DNA of 64,000 bases from DASZUK01 sp963745595 (GCA_963745595.1 CAVUYB010000018.1:62001-126000), one strand, 5' to 3'; counted from the stretch's first letter, positions 15,324 through 23,869 are shown. The notes: generated by a model not told the origin, from the sequence alone. A program made the numbers and translations.

Positions 15324-15833
15324 TCACCGAGCGCCGGCCAGGACCCTATCGCTGTCATCGGCGCTCATCGGTGGCCCGATTGGCCTGAGGTCATGGGACG
15401 CAGCGATGCGCGCCAGGTCGTCCATGGGCGGGAAGGTCGGGTTACTCGGCACGACCCTCGCCGTAGCTGGAGTGCTGATGTCACGGATGAGATCGCGGAA
15501 GCTGGCGTTGTCGTGCACGAGCAGGATCCGCGCTTCGCGCTCACCGACGACTCGGAAGGTGTGCGGCACGGCGCGGGGCATGGAGACCCAGTGCCCAGCT
15601 CCGACGACCAACTCCTCGTCGCCACAGCGCACGACCATCTGCCCTTCGAGGACGTACCAGGTGTCGTCGAGGTCGTCGTGGACGTGCAATGGGGGCGCCG
15701 AGCCGACCGGCAAGGTCATCTCGAGGACGATGGTGTCCATTTCGGGTGCGCAACGGTGCTCAACGACCAGCGTGTCGAGGAACCACCACGCCAGTCCGTC
15801 TTCGTTCTCGGGGGGATCCCAAACCGTCGTCAC
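15324..15833 (-). CDS. Cupin-domain protein
   Basis: A single-domain cupin of 169 residues. Motif 1 is present as PLHVHDDLDDTWYVLEG (His, His, acidic residue, Gly) and motif 2 as GHWVSMPRAVPHTFRV, so the usual metal ligands are retained. The HVHxxxDDTWYVLEG form resembles quercetinase-type and other small-molecule-modifying cupins, but the substrate is unknown. The frame is open to 15857, but the GTG at 15833 is the best start: an AGGAGG sits 8 bases upstream of it. It is divergent from a MarR gene with a palindrome between them, suggesting that MarR controls it. Confidence 0.82.
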   Translation of the reverse strand: MTTVWDPPENEDGLAWWFLDTLVVEHRCAPEMDTIVLEMTLPVGSAPPLHVHDDLDDTWYVLEGQMVVRCGDEELVVGAGHWVSMPRAVPHTFRVVGEREARILLVHDNASFRDLIRDISTPATARVVPSNPTFPPMDDLARIAASHDLRPIGPPMSADDSDRVLAGAR

Positions 15834-15885
15834 TTGAGCCACCTCCTCGTCAAGCACCTGTCCCGGTTAGGTAGTCAGGCATCCT

Positions 15886-15902
15886 TACGATCATAGATCG
15901 TA
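15886..15902. promoter_or_regulatory. Palindromic operator between the cupin and MarR genes
   Basis: TACGATC-ATA-GATCGTA is a perfect inverted repeat with 7-base arms and a 3-base spacer, sized like a MarR dimer site. It lies 16 bases before the MarR ATG and 53 bases before the cupin start, so binding could block both promoters. A partial copy of the half-site (TTACGA) recurs at 15911-15916. Confidence 0.6.
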
Positions 15903-15918
15903 TGGTAGCCTTACGACT

Positions 15919-16431
15919 ATGTCAAGCGCTTTCTTCGACCACCCCGACGGTGAGCGAAGCCCGTATGTCGGTGCCATGCTGCGTGTCGTTTGGCAGTGGG
16001 TCCGTGATCAGCTGTACTCGGGCGTCGTCGCTGCGGGGTTCGACGATCTGAATACAGCGCATGTCGGGCTCTGGCGCTATCCGGGCCTGGAGGGGGCACG
16101 TCCAAGCCAGCTGGCGGACCGGGCGGGGATCACGAAACAGTCTGTCAACGACCTGCTCGGACACCTGGAACGGCACGGCTACTTGTTGCGCGTGCCCGAT
16201 TCGGCTGACGGGAGGGCTCGCGTGATCCGGCTTACTTCCAAGGGACGGCGGCTCGAAGAGACCATCTATGCCGAGGCAGGGGCGGCCGAGCTGCGGATCG
16301 CGGAGATCCTGGGGCCGCGGCGGTTCGCCCAGCTGCACAGCTCCCTTGGGCTGTTGGCCGAGCAGTTAGCCGATCCACCGGCGTCCCCTAGCGCCGGGTC
16401 GGGGCGTCACAGCCGAGCGCCCCTGAAGTGA
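15919..16431 (+). CDS. MarR family transcriptional regulator
   Basis: A 170-residue winged-helix regulator. The DNA-binding core is seen in RPSQLADRAGITKQSVNDLLGHLERHGYLLRVPDSADGRARVIRLT, with the wing DxxDGRAR typical of MarR. These proteins usually repress neighbouring genes and let go when a small ligand binds. The palindrome upstream and the divergent cupin gene suggest local, autogenous control. The last 15 or so codons overlap the 3' end of the convergent phosphoesterase gene. Confidence 0.88.
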   Translation: MSSAFFDHPDGERSPYVGAMLRVVWQWVRDQLYSGVVAAGFDDLNTAHVGLWRYPGLEGARPSQLADRAGITKQSVNDLLGHLERHGYLLRVPDSADGRARVIRLTSKGRRLEETIYAEAGAAELRIAEILGPRRFAQLHSSLGLLAEQLADPPASPSAGSGRHSRAPLK

Positions 16432-17644
16432 GACGCCAGGCGAGCCCTGAAGCCCGTCTTAACCCGGTGCCCCGGGCGCTACGATCAGCGGCGGTCTCGA
16501 CCAGCCGGGCGTGTCGCATGAAGCACTGACCGACGCACTCTGAGCGCGCCAGTCCGCCGCGACATGGACGGAGTCCACAGGTTCCGACTGTACAACGGTA
16601 TGGCACCCGCAAGCCGAACCGGTCGAACATGAAGCCCTCCGAGCTGACGTACCCGTCGGGGGTCGCCGCCGGGGGCGGCACATGGTCGAAGCAGCCGCCG
16701 GCCTCGTCGAACAGGACCAGCAGCGCGGTCGACTCCCACACCGGTGAGTTCCGTACGGCGTTGTACACCGCAGCCAGGAAGGCCTCGCCGGTGCGGATGT
16801 CGGTGGGTGGGTGGTAGTCATCGAGCTCGCCGAAGAGCATGCAGGGCTCCACCCAGCTGAACGCCGGCAGGGTCCCCTCGGCACAGTCCTCGAAGAACTG
16901 GGCCCTCGTGCGGGTATGGGTCTTCCACAGGGTGCGGTGCCGAATCCCCCCGAGGCTCAAGGCCGCCATCGGGATCTTCTGGGATGGGTCCGCGTAGGCG
17001 GCCCAGGGCAGCCCCTTGTCTTCGAAGAGGGTGAAGATGCTCGGCAGCTCGAAGTCCCAGCCGTAGTTCACGATGAACTGGTTGTCGAGCCGTCCGGCGT
17101 TGGTGCCGCACAAGAAGAAATTGCGGTTCGGGGTGGTGCAGGTGGGTGCCTCGCAGAACCAGCGGATGAAGACGGCGTACTCCTCCGCCAGCGTGTTGAT
17201 GACCGGTGCCGTCCCGGGGGTAAAGACCCCGCCGATGGTTTGCATCTCCTCGGAGGTCGGCTCCCGCTCCTTCTCCCAACGGAACACGTTGTAGAAGTCG
17301 AGTGCCGCCCCGTCCATCGTGGGTTCGTCACCGGAACGAGGCGCGTTGTAGGGAGCCTCGAAGTAGTCGGGCATCTGGGCATACGGCTGACGTTCGGCGT
17401 TCGACGGCGGGTCGTAGCGACCATAGAGCTGGACGTTGATGCTGCCGTAGGCCTCACCGGGATCGGGGATCGGCGTGTGAAAGTCCTCGGTCGGCCCGAC
17501 GGTGACGGTCCCAGCGGGATAGGGGAGCTGGATGTGCTGGTCACGGAGCCCCGCCGACGCCGGGATGTGGGGCAAGTGGCCGAGTAGGTTGTCGAACGAC
17601 CGGTTCTCGAACATGAGGACGATCCAGTGGTCGATGCGGTCCAT
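16388..17644 (-). CDS. Phospholipase C / acid phosphatase-like phosphoesterase, C-terminus replaced
   Basis: Member of the phosphoesterase family that includes bacterial phospholipase C and AcpA-type acid phosphatases. The start MDRIDHWIVLMFENRSFDNLLG contains the family ENRSFD metal motif; later come PTCTTPNRNFFLCGTNAG, FSWVEPCM, DYHPPTDIRTGE and LFDEAGGCFDHVPPP, all typical. The match ends at FDRFGLRVPY (about base 16605): relatives continue with a VSPW-type strand and the last metal-binding residues, whereas here an unrelated Cys/Arg-rich tail of about 70 residues follows. No other frame restores the family sequence, so this looks like a true truncation or recombination joint. No signal peptide is present. 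It may be non-functional. Confidence 0.78.
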   Translation of the reverse strand: MDRIDHWIVLMFENRSFDNLLGHLPHIPASAGLRDQHIQLPYPAGTVTVGPTEDFHTPIPDPGEAYGSINVQLYGRYDPPSNAERQPYAQMPDYFEAPYNAPRSGDEPTMDGAALDFYNVFRWEKEREPTSEEMQTIGGVFTPGTAPVINTLAEEYAVFIRWFCEAPTCTTPNRNFFLCGTNAGRLDNQFIVNYGWDFELPSIFTLFEDKGLPWAAYADPSQKIPMAALSLGGIRHRTLWKTHTRTRAQFFEDCAEGTLPAFSWVEPCMLFGELDDYHPPTDIRTGEAFLAAVYNAVRNSPVWESTALLVLFDEAGGCFDHVPPPAATPDGYVSSEGFMFDRFGLRVPYRCTVGTCGLRPCRGGLARSECVGQCFMRHARLVETAADRSARGTGLRRASGLAWRLTSGALGCDAPTRR

Positions 17645-17806
17645 TACCGCCTCGTCGGGTCGTGGCCGCCGTGTTCCATGCCGCGCAATCTAGCGGTGGT
17701 CCGCTCGCCAGCCGATCCGATCGCTTCCCGACCGGCCGGCGCTACGAACCAGAGCGAGCCGTCCGCAACCACGGCTCCCTCTCGACCGAGGTCAATATTC
17801 AGTAAC

Positions 17807-17827
17807 CCCTGATCGGGAGCATCAGGG
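17807..17827 (-). terminator. Weak hairpin downstream of the PIN toxin gene
   Basis: CCCTGAT / ATCAGGG arms of 7 bases with a 7-base loop lie 31 bases after the toxin stop. No T-run follows, so a terminator function is uncertain. The rest of the gap up to the phosphoesterase start (17645-17857) shows nothing else clear. Confidence 0.3.
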
Positions 17828-17857
17828 TCTTTCGCCCAAGGCCGGTCCAGCAATGTC

Positions 17858-18292
17858 TCAGATGAGCGACGGTGCCGTTTCGAGATCAAGGCCCGGGACG
17901 CCGGCGAAGATGCCGTCGTTGGACACGAGCGGCAAGCCCAGACGTAGGGCAGTGGCGGCGATCCAGCGGTCGGCATTGTGCTCGCGCTGAGCGAGTGCGT
18001 GGCCGATACGCTCGCAGTCGGCGCGAAGGCGTGCACAGACAAGGATGAGCTCAGGGCCGGTGTGCACAGTCTCCGCTGCGGCGATGCGCTGCTCGAGCCG
18101 CCGCGTTCGGTTCGTGCCCCAGCCGCGTCGAATCGCTCCGTAACGGAGTTCAGCCGCGGTCTGGAACGAGATGAGAGCGGGACGACCAAGGAGGATGGGC
18201 TGATAGCGGATAGCGAGGATGGAACCGGGAACCAGTTCGGCGCCGTAGACGTCGGTGTCGATTACGACGGGGCCACGAGGTACTGGGGTCAC
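17858..18292 (-). CDS. PIN-domain toxin (VapC-like)
   Basis: A 144-residue PIN-domain protein. Acidic residues of a PIN ribonuclease site are visible: the first Asp in VVIDTDVYGAE, a Glu in FQTAAELRYGA, Asp in HNADRWIAATAL and the last Asp in LVSNDGIF. VapC toxins cleave tRNA or rRNA. The GTG start overlaps the stop of the small upstream gene as GTGA, as is normal for toxin-antitoxin pairs. It lies in the accessory stretch between the two halves of the respiratory gene set. Confidence 0.85.
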   Translation of the reverse strand: MTPVPRGPVVIDTDVYGAELVPGSILAIRYQPILLGRPALISFQTAAELRYGAIRRGWGTNRTRRLEQRIAAAETVHTGPELILVCARLRADCERIGHALAQREHNADRWIAATALRLGLPLVSNDGIFAGVPGLDLETAPSLI

Positions 18293-18450
18293 GCCTCCAG
18301 GACGGCGAGGAAGGCGGCGCCCTCGACCTCATCGAGGTCATTGATGACCATGTCCTCGTGGGGCGGCAGCGGCCGAGCGCGGCGGATCAGCTCCTCAACG
18401 GGGAGCTCCAGGCTGTCGCTACGACCAAGGAAGAGCGGATCAGTTGACAT
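18289..18450 (-). CDS. Small antitoxin-like protein paired with the PIN toxin
   Basis: A 53-residue acidic protein begins at ATG 18450 (MSTDPLFLGRSDSLELPVEE) and ends in NDLDEVEGAAFLAVLEA. Its stop overlaps the toxin start by four bases, so the two are translationally coupled. I see no ribbon-helix-helix or AbrB motif; it could be only the toxin-neutralising part of an antitoxin. The assignment rests on position, size and charge, not on a recognised family. Confidence 0.65.
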   Translation of the reverse strand: MSTDPLFLGRSDSLELPVEELIRRARPLPPHEDMVINDLDEVEGAAFLAVLEA

Positions 18451-18645
18451 CGTTGACCCAGCTTACCGGCGGGGCAGTAGAGGTGCCTCACGGGCGGTGG
18501 CCGAGCTAACGGCCGAAACTGGGGGTCCGGGCGTTCCCTCTGGGCGCGATCCGATAGGCCCTCTGTCGTTCATTGGGCTGGCCCCGCTGATGCGAGGATC
18601 GCCCGTCTGTCGGTCTCGCTCTTGGCTGTCCGTGGTAGTCCGCGT

Positions 18646-18915
18646 CTAGGGCACCTCGAACGCGATCATCGGCACGACCATCGGCGTCACTGGTTCTAGC
18701 CCGGCCGCGGCGACGATCGACCCGAGATGGGCGGCGAACACGTTGAAGTCCTCTTCGCTCTCCCAGACGTCGAAGATGGCGATCCCCTCTCCCTCGCCGA
18801 AACAACTGTGCATCTTCATGCCCTTGGGCTCTACGCCGGACGCCCGGAGTTGATCGTCGATGCGCCGGTACTGCTCCTCGGTCATGCCGGTCGGACGGAT
18901 GTAGACACCGATCAT
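18646..18915 (-). CDS. Small dimeric alpha/beta-barrel (ABM-like) protein
   Basis: An 89-residue protein with a beta-alpha-beta-beta-alpha-beta pattern: MIGVYIRPTGMTEEQYRRIDDQL, then FGEGEGIAIFDVWESEEDFNVFAAHLG, then VVPMIAFEVP. This resembles stand-alone antibiotic-biosynthesis-monooxygenase-like (ABM) proteins of the dimeric alpha/beta barrel fold, many of unknown function. No operon partner; 195 bases separate it from the antitoxin gene. Confidence 0.65.
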   Translation of the reverse strand: MIGVYIRPTGMTEEQYRRIDDQLRASGVEPKGMKMHSCFGEGEGIAIFDVWESEEDFNVFAAHLGSIVAAAGLEPVTPMVVPMIAFEVP

Positions 18916-19247
18916 CGCTGCGCCCTTTCCTCGAACGCGGCCGATGCTACGCGACGGGCCGTCCGATCTCGGCCCCGCTACTCCGTCTAGCCCCGCCGAC
19001 GGGCATTCCCAGCGGCGGGAGGGGAACGCCGATGGACAATAACCCTGAGGTGGCGCTCGATGGAGCCTGATGGCATCTGGAGGGCCTCAGACGACCCCGG
19101 GCGTGCCCGTGTCTGCGTGGAGCGGAGGCACGGGGCGGGTGGCAGGGGCGGCCGGCAGGGGCTTCGGTTGGGCCCGAAACCCGGGGACGGCCCTTGGACT
19201 CGGACCGGTCGGGTGGTGAGGGGAGCTCGCGGGTGCGGGTGCGGCGA
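18916..19247. other. 332-bp gene-free stretch
   Basis: Between the ABM-like gene start and the ctaF stop. No convincing coding frame, RNA gene or repeat was found. It would hold the promoter of the ABM-like gene and any terminator of the ctaCDF operon, but no clear hairpin with a T-tract is visible. Confidence 0.5.
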
Positions 19248-19685
19248 TCAGACGTGGCCGCCGCGGCGGCTCTCTGCGGTGCCGCCGATCAGGGCGGTCA
19301 CGAGGAGCGTGACGCCGGGGATCAGCAGCCAGACGCCGAAGACGAGCGAGATGACGAGCAGGAAGGCGCCCATGCCGAGGATGAACGGCCAGATGCTCGA
19401 GCCGGGGAACGAGCTGATGATGCCGGCGCCGTCCTGGATGGACGCGTCGCTCCGGTCCTCGGGCCGGTCACCGACGGCCTTCTCGAGGGTGCCCCAGAAG
19501 AAGAACTTCCGGCCGTGGAACCGTTGGTGCCAGTACAGGTAGTAGGAGCCGGGCAGCAGGCCGAGAAGGCAGGTCCCGACCAGCATCATCGTGCCGCCGT
19601 CCTCGTAGCTGAGGAACCAGTAGGCGACGCCGACGCAGCCGAAGAAGATCCCGACGCCGATCAGGAAGATGGCTTCGATCCTCAT
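19248..19685 (-). CDS. ctaF: Cytochrome c oxidase subunit 4, actinobacterial type
   Basis: A 145-residue membrane protein with about four hydrophobic segments and a hydrophilic centre, matching the actinobacterial CtaF subunit. The N-terminus MRIEAIFLIGVGIFFGCVGVAYW and the following YEDGGTMML, with PGSYYLYWH, are characteristic, as is the late SSIWPFILGMGAFLL. It is a structural subunit of the aa3 oxidase. Its start overlaps the ctaD stop by four bases (ATGA). Last gene of the ctaC-ctaD-ctaF operon. Confidence 0.92.
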   Translation of the reverse strand: MRIEAIFLIGVGIFFGCVGVAYWFLSYEDGGTMMLVGTCLLGLLPGSYYLYWHQRFHGRKFFFWGTLEKAVGDRPEDRSDASIQDGAGIISSFPGSSIWPFILGMGAFLLVISLVFGVWLLIPGVTLLVTALIGGTAESRRGGHV

Positions 19686-21505
19686 GCCACCGGCACCTTC
19701 TCTTTCGTCCCGTCACTGCCGTTGCCCCGCGGCCCGGCCGGCGGCTTCGGGCCGTGGTGGAGGGAGGGGGCGTCCGGATGGTGGTAGTCCCACGTCGGTC
19801 GCTCGGAGCGGATCGGCGGGAGGTGCGTGTAGTTGTGGTGCGGCGGCGGCGACGTGGTGAACCACTCGAGCGCGTGGCCGTCCCACGGGTTGTCGCCGGC
19901 CGGCACCGGGCGTCGCCAGGAGATCCAGAGGTTGACGAGGAGGACCGCGAACGACGCGGCGATGATGAACGCACCGATCGTCGACAGGTCGTTGTAGATC
20001 TGCCAGCCGAGGTTGGACGGGTAGGTGGCCACCCGGCGGGGCATGCCCTTCAGGCCGACGATGTACTGCGGCATGAACGTCAGCCAGAAGCCGACGAACA
20101 TCAGCCAGAAGTGCCACTTGCCGAGGTGGTCGCTGAGCATCCGGCCGAACATCTTCGGGTACCAGAAGTAGAACCCGGCGAACCCGGCGAAGACGGCCGT
20201 CCCGAACAGCACCTGGTGGAAGTGGGCGACGACGAAGTAGGTGTCGTGGGTGAAGAAGTCGATCGGCGGGGCGGCGAGCATGACGCCGGTGACGCCGCCC
20301 ATGAGGAAGGCCAGCAGGAAGCCGATGCTGAACAGCATCGGCGTCTTGAACAGGAGCTGGCCTCGCCACATCGTCCCGATCCAGTTGAAGAACTTGATCC
20401 CGGTCGGCACGGCAATCAGCAGGCTGAGCAGGGAGAAGAACGGCAATAGGACGACGCCGGTCGTGAACATGTGGTGGGCCCACACGCCGGTGGAGAGGGC
20501 GGCGATCGACATGGTGGCGAAGACCATGCCCTTGTAGCCGAAGACCGGCTTGCGGGAGAAGACCGGGATGACCTCGGTGACGATGCCGAAGTACGGCAGG
20601 GCGAGGATGTAGACCTCCGGGTGGCCGAAGAACCAGAAGAGGTTCTGCCACAGCACTGGCGAGCCGCAGGCGTTCGCATCGGGGACAGACGGGTGCCCAG
20701 CCGTCGCCGTCGTCATACAGCCGACGACGTCGTAGATGTGCGTCCCGAAGTGCCGGTCGCAGAAGAGCATGATCAGCGCGGCGGTCAGCACCGGGAAGGC
20801 GATGAGGATCAGGATGCCGGTGACGAGCATGTTCCACGTGAAGATCGGCATCCGGAACATCGTCATGCCCGGGGCGCGGAGATAGAAGATGGTGGCGACG
20901 AGGTTGACGCCGGTGAAGATGGCCGAGAACCCGGTCAGCGCGAGGGCCATGATCCAGACGTCGGCGCCGGCGCCCGGCGTGTTCGCGGCGCTCGACAGCG
21001 GGGCGTAGGCGACCCAGCCGAAGTCGGCTGCGCCGCCGGCGACGAAGAAGCCCATGAGCATCGTGATCGAGCCGGTCAGGTACAGCCAGTACGAGAGGGC
21101 GTTCAGCCGGGGGAAGGCCATGTCCGGCGCACCGACCTGGAGCGGGACGATGTAGTTGGCCAGCCCACCGAACGCGAACGGTCCCGCGAACAGGTACAGC
21201 ATCAGGCTGCCGTGCATCGTGAACAGCTCGTTGTACTGCTGGAACGAGACGAACGAGTTGCTCGGCGTGGCCAGCTGGACGCGGATGCCGAGGGCCATGA
21301 TGCCGGCCAGGTAGAAGAGGACCAGCGACGTGATCATGTAGCTGAGGCCGATCACCTTGTGGTCGGTCGTCGTCAGCCACTTGAGGATCCCGCTCGGCCC
21401 GTGGTCGTCGTGGGCGCCGTCGGCGTGCCCGTCGTGGACGACCGGTGCGTGCACGCCACCGGCGGCCCCCGGGAGGGTGATCGGCGGATTGATGACGTCC
21501 GTCAT
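19682..21505 (-). CDS. ctaD: Cytochrome c oxidase subunit I
   Basis: Catalytic subunit with haem a, haem a3 and CuB, reducing oxygen and pumping protons. The 607-residue protein shows the low-spin haem histidine in FTMHGSLM, the CuB ligands in WFFGHPEVYILALPYFG (with the crosslinked His-Tyr) and WAHHMFTTG, and the haem histidines in HDTYFVVAHFHQVLFG. Hydrophilic ends on both sides are normal for actinobacteria. Its ATG overlaps the ctaC stop (TGATG) and its stop overlaps ctaF. Confidence 0.97.
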   Translation of the reverse strand: MTDVINPPITLPGAAGGVHAPVVHDGHADGAHDDHGPSGILKWLTTTDHKVIGLSYMITSLVLFYLAGIMALGIRVQLATPSNSFVSFQQYNELFTMHGSLMLYLFAGPFAFGGLANYIVPLQVGAPDMAFPRLNALSYWLYLTGSITMLMGFFVAGGAADFGWVAYAPLSSAANTPGAGADVWIMALALTGFSAIFTGVNLVATIFYLRAPGMTMFRMPIFTWNMLVTGILILIAFPVLTAALIMLFCDRHFGTHIYDVVGCMTTATAGHPSVPDANACGSPVLWQNLFWFFGHPEVYILALPYFGIVTEVIPVFSRKPVFGYKGMVFATMSIAALSTGVWAHHMFTTGVVLLPFFSLLSLLIAVPTGIKFFNWIGTMWRGQLLFKTPMLFSIGFLLAFLMGGVTGVMLAAPPIDFFTHDTYFVVAHFHQVLFGTAVFAGFAGFYFWYPKMFGRMLSDHLGKWHFWLMFVGFWLTFMPQYIVGLKGMPRRVATYPSNLGWQIYNDLSTIGAFIIAASFAVLLVNLWISWRRPVPAGDNPWDGHALEWFTTSPPPHHNYTHLPPIRSERPTWDYHHPDAPSLHHGPKPPAGPRGNGSDGTKEKVPVA

Positions 21506-22434
21506 CAGGTACCCCCTCCTGTTGTGGCCGAGCCGAGCGAGCTAGTTGTCTTGACCGACCCGCTTGTTGTCGCGGTTGTCGAGGCCGCCGCTGTCGAGTT
21601 GACGCCGGAGCGGGCGGAGCCGGCCCGGGCCTTCGCCCCCGAGATCGTCCCGGTGGACGCGGTCGAGCTCTGCTGCTGCTGGACCCAGGTCTGGAACTGG
21701 GCCGGCGTCACGGCCTTGACCTGGAAGAACATCAGCGAGTGGTAGAGCCCGCAGAACTGGGTGCACTGGCCGCGGTACGTGCCGGTGTGGAGGACGTTCA
21801 GGTTGAACTGGTTCGTGATCCCGGGCTGGGCGTACCGGCTGAAGTTGAACTGCGGCACGTAGAAGCCGTGGATGACGTCGGCCGACTTGAGGACGATGCG
21901 CACGGTCTGGTTGGCCGGGATGACCATCGCCGGGTCCTGGGTCTCGACGCCGAGCACCTTGACGTCGTACGTCGGGTACTGGAACTCCCAGCCCCACTGG
22001 AAGGCGGTCACGTTGACGGTGACCTGCTTCGATGTGACGGCGTCGACGTTGTTCTCGGTCGCGAAGGTGAAGCCGAAGAGGATGAGCACGAAGACGATCG
22101 GCACGATCGTGTACGTGATCTCGAACAGCGTGTGGTACTGCGTCTGCGCCGGGACAGCATCCGACCGGTGGCGATAGCGGATGACCGACCAGACGATCAG
22201 GAAGAAGACGATGAGGAAGACGACCGAGCCGGCGATGAAGAAGCCCTGCCAGAGCTTGAACGCATCCTGGCCCTGCGTCGTGTCGCCCCGGTAGGCACCG
22301 AAGGCGGGGAGCTGGCAGCCGGTCAGCAGCAGCGCGGCGAGGACCGCGCCGCCCGCCACCCACCTGCGGGAACGGAGTTTCGGTAGCCGCAGGGCGCGTC
22401 GGGTCGGCGGCGCATCGGGCAGCGGTGGTTCCAC
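21505..22434 (-). CDS. ctaC: Cytochrome c oxidase subunit II
   Basis: Carries the CuA centre that receives electrons from the bc1 complex. The 309-residue protein has a lipoprotein-type signal (ALLLTGC lipobox near residue 40), two membrane helices (about 63-86 and 103-125) and a periplasm-side cupredoxin domain with the first CuA histidine in DVIHGFYVP and the rest in CTQFCGLYHSLM. A Ser/Thr-rich tail of about 50 residues follows the domain. It is first in ctaC-ctaD-ctaF. A 164-base gap separates it from tatA upstream. Confidence 0.95.
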   Translation of the reverse strand: MEPPLPDAPPTRRALRLPKLRSRRWVAGGAVLAALLLTGCQLPAFGAYRGDTTQGQDAFKLWQGFFIAGSVVFLIVFFLIVWSVIRYRHRSDAVPAQTQYHTLFEITYTIVPIVFVLILFGFTFATENNVDAVTSKQVTVNVTAFQWGWEFQYPTYDVKVLGVETQDPAMVIPANQTVRIVLKSADVIHGFYVPQFNFSRYAQPGITNQFNLNVLHTGTYRGQCTQFCGLYHSLMFFQVKAVTPAQFQTWVQQQQSSTASTGTISGAKARAGSARSGVNSTAAASTTATTSGSVKTTSSLGSATTGGGT

Positions 22435-22598
22435 GGCGCCGACATTAGCGAACCCCGGCGCGGAATTCGAAGTTGGTCGGTCGGCTCGCCGGGCGGTCCC
22501 GGCTGGGCGCCGGCTCGACCCCGGGCGGACGGCCGACGGCGGCTACCGGTAACCGGGTACGGGGGTTGGGCCGAGTGGCCCGGACCGCCCGGAAAGCC

Positions 22599-22805
22599 CT
22601 ACTTGTCGGAGGTCTTCGGGGTGTCCGCGGCCTGGGCGGCGCCGTCGGTGGCGTCGCTCGTCGGCTCCTTCATCCCCTTCTCGAACTCGTTCTTGGCCGA
22701 GCCGAGATTGCGGGCGAGCTTGGGGATGGCCGCCCCGCCGAAGAGGACGACGACCACGACGATCAGGATGATGATGCCGTCGACGCCGAAGATCTCTGCC
22801 AGCAT
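22599..22805 (-). CDS. tatA: Sec-independent protein translocase TatA/TatE family
   Basis: A 68-residue protein with one N-terminal membrane helix, the conserved LFGGAAIPKLARNLG hinge and amphipathic helix, and a short charged tail: the TatA build. TatA forms the pore-like element for export of folded proteins with twin-arginine signals, such as Rieske proteins. That fits the nearby qcrA and DoxX-Rieske genes, though a functional link is only inferred. It lies upstream of ctaC on the same strand. Confidence 0.9.
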   Translation of the reverse strand: MLAEIFGVDGIIILIVVVVVLFGGAAIPKLARNLGSAKNEFEKGMKEPTSDATDGAAQAADTPKTSDK

Positions 22806-22909
22806 CGCTGTCTCCTTGCCTGGCGGGAAGGACCCGCCGTCACTTCACAGGTTAGACGGTGCCGCGGCCGGTGACCCACGCCGGCCGGCCAGGCCGGCCA
22901 GGCCAGGAT

Positions 22910-23683
22910 CTACCGGCCCTGCCAGTTCGGCGGCCGCTTCTCGGCGAAGGCGACCGGGCCCTCCATGGCGTCGGCGGAGGAGAAGACGGCGCCCATCGCC
23001 GCGTCGTTGATCGCCCAGCCCTCGTCCTCGGGGACGGTGGCGGACCGGTAGATGACGTCCTTGGAGTGCCGGACGGAGAGCGGCGCGTTCTCGGCGATGC
23101 GGTCGGCCAGCGCGATCGCCTCGTCGAGCAGCCGGTCGGGCGGGACGAGCCGGTTGACGAGGCCGAGGGCGAGCGCCCGCTCGGCGTCGATCGGGTCGCC
23201 GGTGAGCGCGAGCTCGAGGGCCACGGCGAGCGGGAGCCGCTTGGGCAGCCGGACGAGGCCGCCGGCGGCCGCGATGAGGCCACGCTTGGCCTCGGGGATG
23301 CCGAAGGTGGCGTGGTCGGCGGCGACGACGAGGTCGCAGGCGAGCACGATCTCGAACCCGCCGGCCAACGCGGACCCGTTGACCGCGGCGATGAGCGGCT
23401 TCGGGAAGTGGCGCCGCGTCACGCCGCCGAAGCCGCCGGGGGCGCCGAGGACGGCGGGGCCTTCGCCGGCCGCGAAGGCCTTCAGGTCCATCCCGGCCGA
23501 GAAGGCCTTGTCACCGCTCCCGGTCAGCACGACGACGGACGCATCGGCGTCGTCGGCGAGCTCGTCGAGGGCGGTGCCGAGACCGACGCTGACGGCCGCG
23601 TTGACCGCGTTCCGGGCGTCCGGCCGGTTGATCGTCAGGATCTCTACCTGCCCGCGTCGTTCCCGCAGCAGTTCGTCGGCCAT
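22910..23683 (-). CDS. Enoyl-CoA hydratase/isomerase (crotonase) family protein
   Basis: A 257-residue crotonase-fold protein. The first oxyanion-hole segment is SAGMDLKAFA, the second VNGSALAGGFEIVLACDLVVAA, and the site region has FGIPEAKRGLIAAAGG, with Glu at one of the two usual catalytic positions (PEAK). Members hydrate or isomerise enoyl-CoA in fatty acid and related catabolism; the exact substrate is not readable. It precedes tatA on the same strand by about 100 bases, and is divergent from the GH1-like gene. Confidence 0.92.
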   Translation of the reverse strand: MADELLRERRGQVEILTINRPDARNAVNAAVSVGLGTALDELADDADASVVVLTGSGDKAFSAGMDLKAFAAGEGPAVLGAPGGFGGVTRRHFPKPLIAAVNGSALAGGFEIVLACDLVVAADHATFGIPEAKRGLIAAAGGLVRLPKRLPLAVALELALTGDPIDAERALALGLVNRLVPPDRLLDEAIALADRIAENAPLSVRHSKDVIYRSATVPEDEGWAINDAAMGAVFSSADAMEGPVAFAEKRPPNWQGR

Positions 23684-23869
23684 CGGACGCTCCCTTCGCT
23701 CCCGGCGTGGCGGCCCGACCGGCGGGGCGCAGGAAGTCCGCGGTCGCCGATCCGGCAGTGACGCTACTCACCATGGCGGGGCCGGCGGCGGCGCGGATGG
23801 GGACGGCGGCGGCCGGATGGGGCCGGCGGCGGGGGGCGAGGGCGGAGCCGGCCATGCCATGCTGTCGCG

